From assembly GCA_016715075.1 (NCBI GenBank), contig JADKBK010000024.1, positions 7,152-71,151 of the forward strand: a stretch of 64,000 nucleotides of DNA. Reading direction: 5' to 3'. The stretch comes from Bacteroidales bacterium. Lineage in GTDB: Bacteria; Bacteroidota; Bacteroidia; Bacteroidales; VadinHA17. The translations under genes were made by a program, and so were the position numbers. Of this stretch, positions 10,740 to 19,643 are shown piece by piece. Position 1 is the first letter of the stretch; each line of letters starts with the position of its first letter. The notes beneath the pieces were generated by a model. That model searched no databases. It saw only the letters and a list, made by a program, of their open reading frames with translations, and was not told where the DNA came from.

Positions 10740-11018
10740 ATGAATAAACGACTTCCACTCAAATGTCCGAGTTGTGAAAATCAATTGCAAGTGCAACAAT
10801 TGCATTGTGAGAAATGTGAGACTGTAGTAACAGGGATATACTCATTACCGGTTATTTCACAGTTACCAATAGAGGACCAAAGATTTATTCTCGATTTTGT
10901 AAAAGCCAGCGGCAGCTTAAAAATAACTGCTCAAAACATGAAACTCAGCTATCCTACGGTAAGGAATATTCTTGATGATATTATTAACAGAATTAATCTT
11001 CTTGACACTAATGAATAA
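10740..11018 (+). CDS. DUF2089-like zinc-ribbon / HTH protein
   Basis: The 92-residue protein begins with a four-cysteine zinc ribbon (CPSCENQL ... CEKC, residues 9-27) followed by a helix-turn-helix-like segment (FVKASGSLKITAQNMKLSYPTVRNILDDI, split here as residues about 58-85). This matches the DUF2089 family, thought to be small DNA-binding regulators. Its stop codon overlaps the start of the next gene by 8 bases, so the two are translationally coupled. It may regulate the following membrane and secreted proteins, but that is inference from position. Confidence 0.78.
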   Translation: MNKRLPLKCPSCENQLQVQQLHCEKCETVVTGIYSLPVISQLPIEDQRFILDFVKASGSLKITAQNMKLSYPTVRNILDDIINRINLLDTNE

Positions 11019-11547
11019 CCGGTTTTTGTATAATCCTTTTACCAAAATTGCCGGTATTAAATCCTTCATCATAGGAATAGCCGGGTTAATAATAACCACA
11101 TTTATATGCTTCATTACCGGGACTCATTTTAATGGTCTGCTGAATATTGATTTTGCAAAGGATTCTCCTTTTTGGGTATATCTGATTGAAAACCTTTCAA
11201 ATTGGATTTTCATATCGATCTTTTTACATTTATCCGGACTGATTCTTTCGAAATCAAAAATAAGAGTGATTGATACACTTGGCACCTCTCTCCTGGCAAG
11301 GATTCCTTTAATAATAGCCCCTTTGACAAGAACAATACCAATATTCCAAAGCTTTATAATCCAATCCTGGGAGATGTACTTTATTACAGGTCTGTATTTA
11401 GCCTCCCTTATCTGGACAATTATTCTGCTATTTAATGCTTTCAGGATTTCCTGTAACCTGAGATATGAGAAATTAATAATATCATTTATTATAAGCATGC
11501 TTCTATCAGAGGTTTGCACAAAATTGGCTCTCAAATTTTTAATATAA
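11011..11547 (+). CDS. YIP1-family-like integral membrane protein
   Basis: I chose the ATG at 11011 (178 residues) because it overlaps the upstream stop and gives the sensible N-terminus MNNRFLYNPFTKIAGIKS; the frame is open further up but lies inside the previous gene. The protein has about five hydrophobic segments (roughly 19-38, 60-82, 95-115, 125-148, 155-175). The N-terminal NPFTKIAGI and the helix pattern resemble bacterial YIP1 proteins, which are uncharacterised inner-membrane proteins. It sits between a DUF2089-like regulator and a secreted protein, 15 bases from the latter. Family assignment is moderate. Confidence 0.65.
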   Translation: MNNRFLYNPFTKIAGIKSFIIGIAGLIITTFICFITGTHFNGLLNIDFAKDSPFWVYLIENLSNWIFISIFLHLSGLILSKSKIRVIDTLGTSLLARIPLIIAPLTRTIPIFQSFIIQSWEMYFITGLYLASLIWTIILLFNAFRISCNLRYEKLIISFIISMLLSEVCTKLALKFLI

Positions 11548-11562
11548 TTAAATCCATAAGTC

Positions 11563-12006
11563 ATGAAATCACTTTCACTTGTTTTAGGAATATGCCTGAT
11601 TGTTGCTTTTAACGCTTTCAGCCAGGACTTTAAGAAATTAAGTGACCCGGAAACAGATAAAAACAAACTCAAAATCGCACAGAATTTTGCCTCGGATTTC
11701 TTAACTAAGCTGAAAAATGGGGAGGAATATAAATTTAAGGATGAAGCTATTGACCCTATAAAAAACCAGTTTACGGCTGAAACCCAAAAATTAGTTTATC
11801 AACAATTAAAAACACAATTCGGAGATTTTCAATCACTTGAATATGCTGAGACCTGGATACAAAGTAACAGTAAAGCAATTACAATCTATCGGTTTAAAGG
11901 TGAATTTGACAAAAGCACTAAGAAACTGGAAATAAGAGTAGTGCTGAATGAAGCTGATAAAATTGCCGGATTCTGGATAAAGCCATGGTCAGATATGTTA
12001 AAATAA
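11563..12006 (+). CDS. Secreted DUF3887-like protein
   Basis: The 147-residue protein has a signal peptide (MKSLSLVLGICLIVAFNAFSQ, cleavage probably after FSQ). The mature part, with FASDFLTKLKNGE, LVYQQLKTQFGDFQSLEY and VVLNEADKIAGFWIKP, looks like the DUF3887 fold, an NTF2-like domain often found before hydrolases. Here it stands alone. It is the last gene of a tight trio with the zinc-ribbon and YIP1-like genes and is followed by a terminator-like hairpin at 12139. Molecular role unknown. Confidence 0.65.
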   Translation: MKSLSLVLGICLIVAFNAFSQDFKKLSDPETDKNKLKIAQNFASDFLTKLKNGEEYKFKDEAIDPIKNQFTAETQKLVYQQLKTQFGDFQSLEYAETWIQSNSKAITIYRFKGEFDKSTKKLEIRVVLNEADKIAGFWIKPWSDMLK

Positions 12007-12138
12007 TGAGTAATGGCATATGAAAGCATGATCAACGCCTTTTGTATCAGGAGACAGAATAATAATTACACTTTTATTAAAGCAGAAAACAAGATAGTAT
12101 TAATTACGCCTGGGGATTTGAGTATAATAGATAAAAGA

Positions 12139-12169
12139 GGGTGTCTCAAAAGGGCACCCGTCTGTTTTT
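12139..12169 (+). terminator. Terminator-like hairpin after the DUF2089 trio
   Basis: A 7-bp stem GGGTGTC/GGCACCC (one G-T wobble) with a 7-base loop is followed after four bases by TTTTT at 12165. It lies 132 bases after the last gene. The same GGGTGTCTCAAAA string resembles ends of some insertion sequences, so a mobile-element remnant is an alternative reading. Confidence 0.5.
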
Positions 12170-12339
12170 AGTTGATGTTCATTTGGCTTCGCCGAGCTCG
12201 CAGAAAGTAATGATGAGTAAAAAATTAATTAAGCGGTCTGCTCGGTTCTTTTGCTTCTCCAAAAGAGGGCCGAACGTTAAGAAATAGCATGAAAGGCTAT
12301 TTTAGCGAGAAGCCAGCCTGCAGGGGTGGCAAAAGGAGC

Positions 12340-12427
12340 CCGGAAAAGACAACCTCATCCTTTTTGTCGGCCCGCTGCGCAGGCCTTTATACGCCACCAA
12401 AAAGGATGAGGTTCACACCTTTTCCGG
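12340..12427. repeat. Long imperfect palindrome (25-bp stem)
   Basis: Two nested perfect inverted repeats form one stem: inner arms AACCTCATCCTTTTTG (12351-12366) and its complement at 12398-12413, outer arms CCGGAAAAG (12340-12348) and its complement at 12419-12427, with unequal internal loops of 2 and 5 bases. The 31-base apical loop is GC-rich. No coding frame spans it. It could be a MITE-like element or a structured RNA; there is no nearby transposase. Confidence 0.6.
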
Positions 12428-12754
12428 ATTGCCCTCGCACCGTCTAAAGAATTAGGTTATTACACCTAGTGAAAAGATGGGAGATGCCTCCCCTTACAAA
12501 AACTTCAGGTTATGTAACTACTGCAACTCACTTCCGGATATTTTAACGACATTCAAAGCGTAGAAGATACCTGAGTTCTTGATTTCCTATGAAATGGTTG
12601 TGAAAATATAAACTTAGATCGGTGGCGAAATAGATTTCCCATCTCTGTATGGACTGTGATTCCTGTTTAACATAATGCAGTCCCAGTGGTTGCACAAATC
12701 GATCTTAACAAAAACAAGGAAGCCACTATATATTAGCGGCTTAACCTTTTAATT
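12428..12754. other. Gene-free spacer between palindrome and tRNA
   Basis: About 330 bases with no open frame of interest and no clear structure. Together with 12170-12339 this makes most of the 12007-12754 interval non-coding. Confidence 0.5.
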
Positions 12755-12830
12755 TGGTGATCCCGGGGCGACTCGAACGCCCAACCAACAGAACCGGAAT
12801 CTGTCATTCTATCCATTGAACTACGGGACC
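12755..12830 (-). tRNA. tRNA-Arg (anticodon CCG)
   Basis: On the minus strand a full cloverleaf can be drawn: acceptor GGTCCCG/CGGGATC (one G-U), D stem GTTC/GAAT, anticodon stem ACAGA/TCTGT with loop TTCCGGT, T stem GGGCG/CGCCC with loop TTCGAGT, discriminator A and an encoded CCA at 12755-12757. The anticodon CCG (12795-12797) reads the arginine codon CGG. The variable region is the short five-base type expected for arginine. Confidence 0.95.
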
Positions 12831-13040
12831 AATTGCCATGCAAAAATATAACCAAAAGCCCGGTTTTACAAGTAATTCTGAAAATTTAGCGGAACCACTC
12901 TCCTATTGCAGGAACGCATTTACGATATTTGCCAAAGTTTTTCTAATTTCGCAGACGCAATTTGGACGTATAAAAAGTTGGAAAAACGATAAAGAAAGGT
13001 GAAGAAAACTTAGGAGTATGACTGTAAAATACTTTTTAAC

Positions 13041-13126
13041 CACAAAGGACGCAAAGGTTTCACAAAGGACGCAAAGTCATATCTATTCCAAAAATTTCTT
13101 TGCGTACTTTGCGCAAATACTTTGTG
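13041..13126. repeat. Direct and inverted CACAAAG/GCAAAG repeats
   Basis: CACAAAGGACGCAAAG occurs twice exactly (13041-13056 and 13061-13076). Complementary strings CTTTGCG and CTTTGTG follow at about 13098-13126, making an imperfect palindrome. Similar CACAAAGG/CTTTGTG elements are common intergenic repeats in several phyla. Only two units with a 4-base gap are present, so this is not a CRISPR array. Confidence 0.6.
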
Positions 13127-13159
13127 ACCTACTATATAACTCTTTGCATTCATGGTCGA

Positions 13160-13263
13160 AAATTGATTTTCTTCGTTTACCCCGACCCCAGGGGGAGCGA
13201 AGAAAATCAATTTACTGCCGCCTAAGCGGCATGGGGTAAAGAAATTGATTTTCGAGCGGCAGT
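13160..13263. repeat. Compound inverted repeat upstream of leuS
   Basis: Perfect 16-base arms AAATTGATTTTCTTCG (13160-13175) and its complement (13198-13213) flank a C/G-rich loop. A second perfect 8-bp pair, ACTGCCGC (13214-13221) with GCGGCAGT (13256-13263), lies immediately after, containing a small GCCGC-CTAA-GCGGC hairpin and a third partial AAATTGATTTT copy at 13242-13252. It ends about 125 bases before leuS. It may be a non-autonomous mobile repeat or part of the leuS leader. Confidence 0.6.
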
Positions 13264-13387
13264 TATGAGAGTTAATATTTTTGAAGTTCCTACTATTTTT
13301 TAGGTTGGGGACTTTGCGGTTAATCGGAATTAATATTTAAGACAGGCACCAGACCTGTTTATAATGAATCATATATAGAAAGTAAAG

Positions 13388-16052
13388 ATGGACTACAATT
13401 TTCACGACATAGAAAAAAAGTGGCAGAAATACTGGGAAGAGAACAAAACCTTCAAAACACCCGAAGACCTGACAAATCCCAAAAAATGCTATATCCTGGA
13501 TATGTTTCCTTATCCATCCGGAGCAGGTTTGCACGTAGGCCATCCGGAGGGATATACAGCGACAGATATTTTCAGCAGGTATAAGAGGATGAAGGGATTC
13601 AATGTACTCCACCCGATGGGTTGGGACGCATTTGGTCTTCCCGCTGAACAATACGCTATTCAGACAGGCACACATCCTTCAATTACAACAAGGAACAACT
13701 GCGACACCTTCAGACGACAGATCAAAGAGCTGGGGTTAAGCTATGACTGGGACAAAGAGATTAACACTACCGATCCCGGCTATTTCAAATGGACACAATG
13801 GATCTTCATCCATCTCTATAATACATGGTTTGATGATAAGCTCCAGAAAGGCAGACCGATTTCGGAACTGCCCGTTCCTGAAAACATATCAAAACTGGGA
13901 AAGAAGGAGACTGTTAAATTTATCGATTCAAAAAGACTCGCATATTACGACAACGCACAGGTGTGGTGGTGCCCCAGCTGCAGGATAGTGTGCGCCAACG
14001 AGGAGGTGCTCACTGACGGATCACATGAGAAATGTGGTAACAGGGTTGAGAAGAAAAATCTTAAACAGTGGATGCTCAGGATCCAGCTCTATGCCGAAAG
14101 ACTGCTGAAGGGCATTGATAACCTTGAATGGCCGGAAGGGATCAAGGATATGCAGAGAAACTGGATAGGCCGGTCGACAGGTGCAGAGGTTGATTTCAGA
14201 CTCGACGGACTGAACGAAAAAGTCAGGGTCTTTACAACACGTCCTGATACACTTTTCGGCGCAACTTATATGGTTCTTGCTCCGGAACATCCCCTGACCG
14301 GCATTATTACCACTGAGGAATATAAGGCAAGCGTGGATGAATATATCAGAGCCACTTCGCTTAAATCCGATCTTGACAGAACTGATCTTTCAAAGGATAA
14401 AACCGGAGCTTTCACCGGCAGATATGCAATTAATCCGGTTAACAATAAGAAAATACCTGTCTGGATTGCAGACTATGTTCTCACAGGGTATGGTACCGGT
14501 GCTATAATGGCAGTTCCCGCACACGATACAAGGGACTTCGAATTTGCCACGAAATTCAAACTCCCGATAATATGTATTCAGGATCCTGATGTCAAAGACC
14601 CTGAGCAGCGGTCAAGAATCCTCAAAGCAGAAGAGTGCTGGACCGAAGACGGTAAATATATCAATTCATCGGATAAATCAACGGGCATTGATATAAACGG
14701 GTTGAATAAGGAATCCGGCATATCACAAATAACCAAATGGCTTGAGTCTGAAAAACTGGGAAGTGCAAAGATCAATTATAAACTGCGTGACTGGCTTTTC
14801 AGCAGGCAGAGATACTGGGGTGAACCATTTCCTGTTATTCACTGGGAAGACGGGGAAATAAGCCTTCTTGATGAAGCAGATCTGCCCCTTGAACTGCCCG
14901 GAGCTTGAAAAATATCTTCCGGGAGAATCAGGAGAGTCTCCTCTTTCAAATTCTGATGAATGGCTTAGCGTTACAGATAAAAACGGCAGGAAAGGAAGAA
15001 GAGAAACCAATACTATGCCTCAGTGGGCAGGATCATGCTGGTATTATCTCAGGTTCATAGATCCGAAAAATGACGAAATGATATTTGATCAGGCTAAGGA
15101 AAATTACTGGATGCCTGTAGATCTGTATATCGGAGGCGCTGAGCACGCTGTTCTGCACCTTCTCTACAGCCGTTTCTGGCATAAGGTATTATTTGATCTT
15201 GGAATAGTATCTACAGACGAACCATACAGAAGGCTCTTCAACCAGGGGATGATACTTGCTTTTGCCTATGAAACGGAATCAGGGGCCAAAGTATCGGGTG
15301 AGTATGTTGAAGAACGCGACGGTAAATACTATCATAAAGAGACAAATGCAGAACTCAGGCAGATAGTTGCAAAGATGTCAAAATCACTGAAAAATGTGGT
15401 AAATCCTGATGATGTTGTCTCAAAATACGGGGCAGACTCATTGCGACTTTATGAGATGTTTATGGGCCCGCTGGATGTCACTAAGCCATGGGATGATAAA
15501 GGGGTCAAGGGTGTTTTCGGATTTCTTGGCAGGGCTTTCAGGTTCTTATCAAATCCTGAAAACATTGTTACCGGGGAAGAGGATCCCGAGATTCTTAAAG
15601 GGCTTCATCAGACAATAAAAAAAGTGGAGGGAGATATTGAAAACCTCAGGTTCAATACTGCAATATCGGCCATGATGATCTTCCTTAACCTCGCAACTAA
15701 AAAAGGGAAAGTGACCTCTCAGACGGGGACCACCTTTATAAGTGTACTCTCTCCTTTTGCACCACATATGGCTGAGGAATTATGGAGGTTATCGGGAAAG
15801 GTTGATTCACTCGCTTACGAACCATGGCCGGAGTTCAATGAAGAGTTCCTTAAAGAGGATAATTTTAATTACCCTGTATCATTCAACGGAAAGATGAGAT
15901 TCAATATCGAGCTCCCCGTTGACATGCCAAAGGAAGAGATAATCAGAATTGTTCTGGCTGATGAACGGGCACAGAAATGGCTTGGCAACAACCCGCCATC
16001 AAATATAATAGTTGTTCCTAACCGGATAGTTAATATAGTGGTTAAGAACTAA
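13388..16052 (+). CDS. leuS: Leucyl-tRNA synthetase, split by an apparent 1-base frameshift
   Basis: The enzyme charges tRNA-Leu in the cytoplasm. The first frame (13388-14908) carries the class I HIGH-type motif HVGH after FPYPSGAGL, the editing-domain strings TTRPDTLFGATYM and GYGTGAIMAVPAHD, and the catalytic-core string RQRYWGEPFPVIHWEDG. The second frame (to 16052) continues with ELEKYLPGESGESPL, MPQWAGSCWYYLR, KMSKSLKNVV and an anticodon-binding domain. The join is at LPLELP/ELEKY: removing one G of the pair at 14900-14901 restores a single frame of about 887 residues. Every motif is otherwise intact. Because leuS is essential, a sequence error or very recent mutation is more likely than an inactive gene. 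No obvious slippery site for programmed frameshifting was seen. Confidence 0.9.
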
Positions 16053-16108
16053 ATAAGTCTCCATAATTGATGGCTGTAATAACACAAATTAAAAATATTA
16101 AAATCTTA

Positions 16109-17380
16109 ATGTCATTTAAAAATCTACTTTATAATATAAAGCTCTTCCGGGCTGATCAAATAATAATATGTATTCTGTTTCTTACTCTTTATTCATGCAG
16201 GAATACCGGGAATACACATCCGGAACCGGTTGTAATGAGTGCAGATACTACTGCAGCGAAGGATACTGCTCCCCGTGAATTTCTTTACGGAATTCCGGTT
16301 GATTCATTTAATCAGGTAGCAGGCCGGATAAAACCTAACGGATTCCTTTCAGATATTCTTATGAAGCATGGAGTAAGCATGACAGATATCGACATGGCTT
16401 TAAAGAATTCAAGGAGTGTATTTGATGTGAGAAGTGTACGCTCGGGGAATAATTATATTGTCCTGTGCGACAGGGACAGTACTGCAAGGGCAAGGTATCT
16501 CGTTTATGAACATGATCCCACAACCTGTTACATCTTTAGTTTCAATGACTCTCTGAATATTACACCCTACAAGAAGCAGATAAAGCGGACTATAAAATAT
16601 GCATCAGGAACCATTGAAAGTTCCATGTGGGACGCTATGATCGGCGGAGGTCTTCACCCTTCACTGGCAATTAGCCTGTCTGAGATCTTTGCCTGGACAG
16701 TTGATTTTTTCGGTTTGCAGAAAGGAGATGGCTTCAAGGTGATATATGAAGAGTTGTACATCGATGATAAATTGCTGAGCACAGGAAAAATTTATGCAGC
16801 CCAGTTCAGCAGAACGGGATCTGTTGTGACTGCCATCCCTTTTATCCAGGACAGCACAGAATCATATTTTGATGTAGACGGGGGAAGCCTGAGGAAAGCA
16901 TTTCTTAAAGCTCCTCTTCAATTTTCAAGGATCAGCTCCCGGTTCTCATCAAGCAGGTTGCATCCCATACTCCGGATTAGAAGGCCTCATTTCGGAGTCG
17001 ACTATGCTGCCCCAATTGGAACACCCGTGCATGCTATCGGTGACGGGAGGGTCACTTCAATGACTATCGAAAGTGGTTCAGGCAGAATGGTAAAGATCCA
17101 GCACAACAGCGTTTACGCAACAGCTTATCTACACCTCAGCAGGTTTGGAGATGGTATTTCAGCCGGGGCACATGTCAAACAGGGAGACATCATCGGCTTT
17201 GTCGGCAGCAGCGGATTGTCAACAGGACCTCATCTTGACTTCAGGTTCTATATGAACGGATCACCCGTAGATCCTCTCAAGGTGGATGCTCCTTCCGTTG
17301 AGCCGATCTCAGAGGAGAACAGGGAAAAGTTTGAAAAATGCAGGCTGGTGACACTCAGTCTTCTGGAAACAATTAACTGA
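16109..17380 (+). CDS. M23-family metallopeptidase, lipoprotein
   Basis: The frame is open from a TTG at 16067 and an ATG at 16070; I chose the ATG at 16109 because it gives a normal-length lipoprotein signal ending LFLTLYSC. The C-terminal third is a peptidase M23 domain that in relatives cuts peptidoglycan cross-bridges. Metal-site residues are H294 and D298 (HFGVD), H342 (YLHLSRF) and H375 (GPHLDF). The usual HxH pair is HxD here, with D377 replacing the second histidine. The N-terminal half resembles the LysM-like/OapA region of envelope M23 proteins (DSFNQVAGRIKPNGFLSDIL). The 3' end overlaps convergent purN by 8 bases. Activity is uncertain because of the altered ligand. Confidence 0.85.
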   Translation: MSFKNLLYNIKLFRADQIIICILFLTLYSCRNTGNTHPEPVVMSADTTAAKDTAPREFLYGIPVDSFNQVAGRIKPNGFLSDILMKHGVSMTDIDMALKNSRSVFDVRSVRSGNNYIVLCDRDSTARARYLVYEHDPTTCYIFSFNDSLNITPYKKQIKRTIKYASGTIESSMWDAMIGGGLHPSLAISLSEIFAWTVDFFGLQKGDGFKVIYEELYIDDKLLSTGKIYAAQFSRTGSVVTAIPFIQDSTESYFDVDGGSLRKAFLKAPLQFSRISSRFSSSRLHPILRIRRPHFGVDYAAPIGTPVHAIGDGRVTSMTIESGSGRMVKIQHNSVYATAYLHLSRFGDGISAGAHVKQGDIIGFVGSSGLSTGPHLDFRFYMNGSPVDPLKVDAPSVEPISEENREKFEKCRLVTLSLLETIN

Positions 17381-17954
17381 TATCAGGCAATTTAAGCACT
17401 AGTTCTTCTGTAATCCTGGGGAAATGCTCATATTCAAGCGCATGAACCTTCTGAGCCAGTGATTCAGGTGTTTCACCCTGATCAACTTTGCACCTGGCCT
17501 GAAAGATGACATCACCCTCATCATACAGATTATTAACGTAATGGATAGTAATTCCGGATTCCTGATCATTATTGGCAATCACTGACCTGTGAACGACATC
17601 CCCGTACATTCCTTTTCCTCCGTATGCAGGCAGCAGTGCAGGGTGTATATTTATTATCCTGCCGTGGTACTTATCTATAATGTTTCCGGGAATCAACCAT
17701 AAAAATCCCGCCAGTACAATAAACTCAATTTCATATAAGTTCAGATAATCTGATACTACCCCTGAATCATAAAAATCCTTATGGTCGAAAAATACGGCAG
17801 GAATGTTAAGTGCTTCTGCCCTTTTAAGTACCAAAGCCTGACGCTTATTTGAGAGCACTAATCTTACTTTAGCGCTGTTTTTGTTCGAAAAGTATCTAAT
17901 TAAATTTTCTGCATTGGTCCCGGAACCAGAGGCAAAAATCGCTATATTCCTCAT
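17373..17954 (-). CDS. purN: Phosphoribosylglycinamide formyltransferase
   Basis: The 193-residue protein has the family length and motifs: FASGSGTN at the N-terminus (phosphate binding), the folate-binding and catalytic segment IINIHPALLPAYGGKGMYG (residues about 95-113) with its Asn-x-His, and SGITIHYVNNLYDEGDVIFQ carrying the catalytic Asp. It transfers a formyl group from 10-formyltetrahydrofolate to GAR in de novo purine synthesis. It stands alone on the minus strand, convergent with the M23 gene and divergent from acpP. No other purine gene is in the window. Confidence 0.95.
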   Translation of the reverse strand: MRNIAIFASGSGTNAENLIRYFSNKNSAKVRLVLSNKRQALVLKRAEALNIPAVFFDHKDFYDSGVVSDYLNLYEIEFIVLAGFLWLIPGNIIDKYHGRIINIHPALLPAYGGKGMYGDVVHRSVIANNDQESGITIHYVNNLYDEGDVIFQARCKVDQGETPESLAQKVHALEYEHFPRITEELVLKLPDIS

Positions 17955-18066
17955 ATATTGACAATTAGCTAAATCACTAAATATGCCTAAAATATATTAA
18001 AACAACTTTATTTTTCTAATTATCAATGCATTAAACAGTAGCATGAATAAAAAAACATCAAATCTC

Positions 18067-18097
18067 TTGAAAAATAAAGTACAAATATATTTCTTTG
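18067..18097 (+). promoter_or_regulatory. Probable promoter of acpP operon
   Basis: TTG at 18067-18069 is followed after 20 bases by TTTCTTTG (18090-18097), close to the Bacteroidota TTTG / TAnnTTTG pattern with one mismatch in the -7 element. The start codon is 39 bases downstream. Confidence 0.45.
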
Positions 18098-18135
18098 CAA
18101 GGTTCAAAAATTAATATTAATTAAAATTTATTATT

Positions 18136-18372
18136 ATGTCGGACATTGCCACGAGAGTAAAGGAAATTATAGTTGACAAACTTGGAGTAGATGAATCTGA
18201 AGTAACTCCTGAAGCCAGCTTCACGAATGATTTGGGTGCAGATTCACTCGACACAGTTGAATTAATTATGGAGTTTGAGAAAGAATTCAATATCGGAATT
18301 CCTGACGATCAGGCTGAAACCATCGGTACAGTTGGTGATGCTATCAAGTACATTGAGGAAAATGCAAAATAG
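18136..18372 (+). CDS. acpP: Acyl carrier protein
   Basis: This 78-residue acidic protein has the ACP signature FTNDLGADSLDTVELIM; Ser37 of the DSL motif is the expected 4'-phosphopantetheine attachment site. It carries growing acyl chains for fatty acid synthesis and supplies hydroxyacyl groups to the LpxA and LpxD enzymes encoded later in the window. It is followed 23 bases later by fabF and then rnc, a classic acpP-fabF-rnc cluster, so one transcript is likely. Confidence 0.98.
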   Translation: MSDIATRVKEIIVDKLGVDESEVTPEASFTNDLGADSLDTVELIMEFEKEFNIGIPDDQAETIGTVGDAIKYIEENAK

Positions 18373-18395
18373 TTTGCATTTTTAAAAGCCAATTT

Positions 18396-19643
18396 ATGAG
18401 AAGAGTTGTAGTTACAGGCATTGGAGCACTAACTCCACTAGGTAATAATTTGCATGAATTCTGGGATGGACTGGTAAATGGGGTCAGTGGTGCGAATATG
18501 ATCACACGTTTTGATACAGAAAAGTTCAAGACTAAATTTGCCTGCGAATTAAAGAACTATGACTCTGCCAATTATTTTGACAGAAAAGAGGCCAATAAAC
18601 TGGATTCATATGCTCAGTATGCCTTAATTACCACACAGGAGGCAATAACTGATTCAGGTATTAATCTGGAGAAAGTCGACAAAGACAGGGTTGGAGTAAT
18701 CTGGGCCTCAGGTATCGGAGGCCTCGACACCTTTTTTCAGGCAATAAAGGGCCATGTCCTGGGAGACGGGACACCCCGGTTCAGTCCGTTCTTTATTCCC
18801 AAAATGATCGGAGATATTGCAGCAGGAGTTATATCTATTAAATACGGTTTCAGAGGGCCGAATTTTGGGACCGTATCGGCATGTGCATCATCCACAAATG
18901 CCATTATTGATGCTATAAACTATATCCGCTGGGGAAAAGCTGACATTTTTGTTACAGGAGGTTCAGAAGCCTGTGTCAATGAACCCGGGATCGGAGGTTT
19001 CAATGCATTGCAGGCGCTTTCCACAAACAATGAGGAATTTAAAACTGCATCCAGGCCATTTGATAAAACCAGGGATGGATTTGTACTTGGTGAAGGCGCT
19101 GGATCACTTATTGTTGAAGAGTATGAACATGCAAAAGCAAGAGGTGCCAGAATCTATGCTGAACTGGTTGGCACCGGACTGACTGCTGATGCTTATCATA
19201 TGACAGCACCTCATCCGGAAGGACTCGGAGCAAGGAATGTAATGAGGCTTGCCATTGAGGATGCAGGTCTAACGATAGCCGATATTGATTATATTAACGT
19301 GCACGGGACAGCTACTCCGCTAGGCGATATTTCTGAAACAAAAGCCATTACAGAGGTATTCGGTGATCAGGCTTACAAACTTAACATCAGCTCAACAAAA
19401 TCCATGACAGGCCATCTTCTTGGCGCCGCTGGCGCTGTTGAAGCCATTGCAGCTATCATGTCTGTTGTTCATGATATTGTGCCTCCTACGATTAATTTTA
19501 AGGTTCCTGACCCTGATATTGACCAGAATCTGAACCTTACTCTTAATAAATCACAGAAAAGAAAAGTCAATGCTGCCATGAGCAACACATTCGGCTTTGG
19601 AGGTCATAATGCTTCTGTGGTAATCAAAAAATTCGAATCTTAG
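18396..19643 (+). CDS. fabF: Beta-ketoacyl-ACP synthase II
   Basis: The 415-residue length is typical for FabF. The active-site cysteine is C163 in SACASST; the two catalytic histidines are in INVHGTATPLGD and KSMTGHLLGAAG. The C-terminal glycine-rich segment SNTFGFGGHNAS closes the thiolase fold. It condenses malonyl-ACP with acyl-ACP in the cytoplasm. Its stop codon shares its last base with the GTG start of rnc, which supports translational coupling. Confidence 0.98.
   Translation: MRRVVVTGIGALTPLGNNLHEFWDGLVNGVSGANMITRFDTEKFKTKFACELKNYDSANYFDRKEANKLDSYAQYALITTQEAITDSGINLEKVDKDRVGVIWASGIGGLDTFFQAIKGHVLGDGTPRFSPFFIPKMIGDIAAGVISIKYGFRGPNFGTVSACASSTNAIIDAINYIRWGKADIFVTGGSEACVNEPGIGGFNALQALSTNNEEFKTASRPFDKTRDGFVLGEGAGSLIVEEYEHAKARGARIYAELVGTGLTADAYHMTAPHPEGLGARNVMRLAIEDAGLTIADIDYINVHGTATPLGDISETKAITEVFGDQAYKLNISSTKSMTGHLLGAAGAVEAIAAIMSVVHDIVPPTINFKVPDPDIDQNLNLTLNKSQKRKVNAAMSNTFGFGGHNASVVIKKFES

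Noticed and set aside
13041..13076. Possible CRISPR repeats
   Set aside because: Only two 16-base units with a 4-base gap, no spacers of regular length, and no cas genes in the window.
13743..13988. Small open frames inside leuS and similar shadows elsewhere
   Set aside because: They lie in other frames of well-supported genes and show no protein features of their own.
14890..14910. Programmed frameshifting in leuS
   Set aside because: No slippery heptamer or downstream pseudoknot was seen, and leuS is not known to use recoding.
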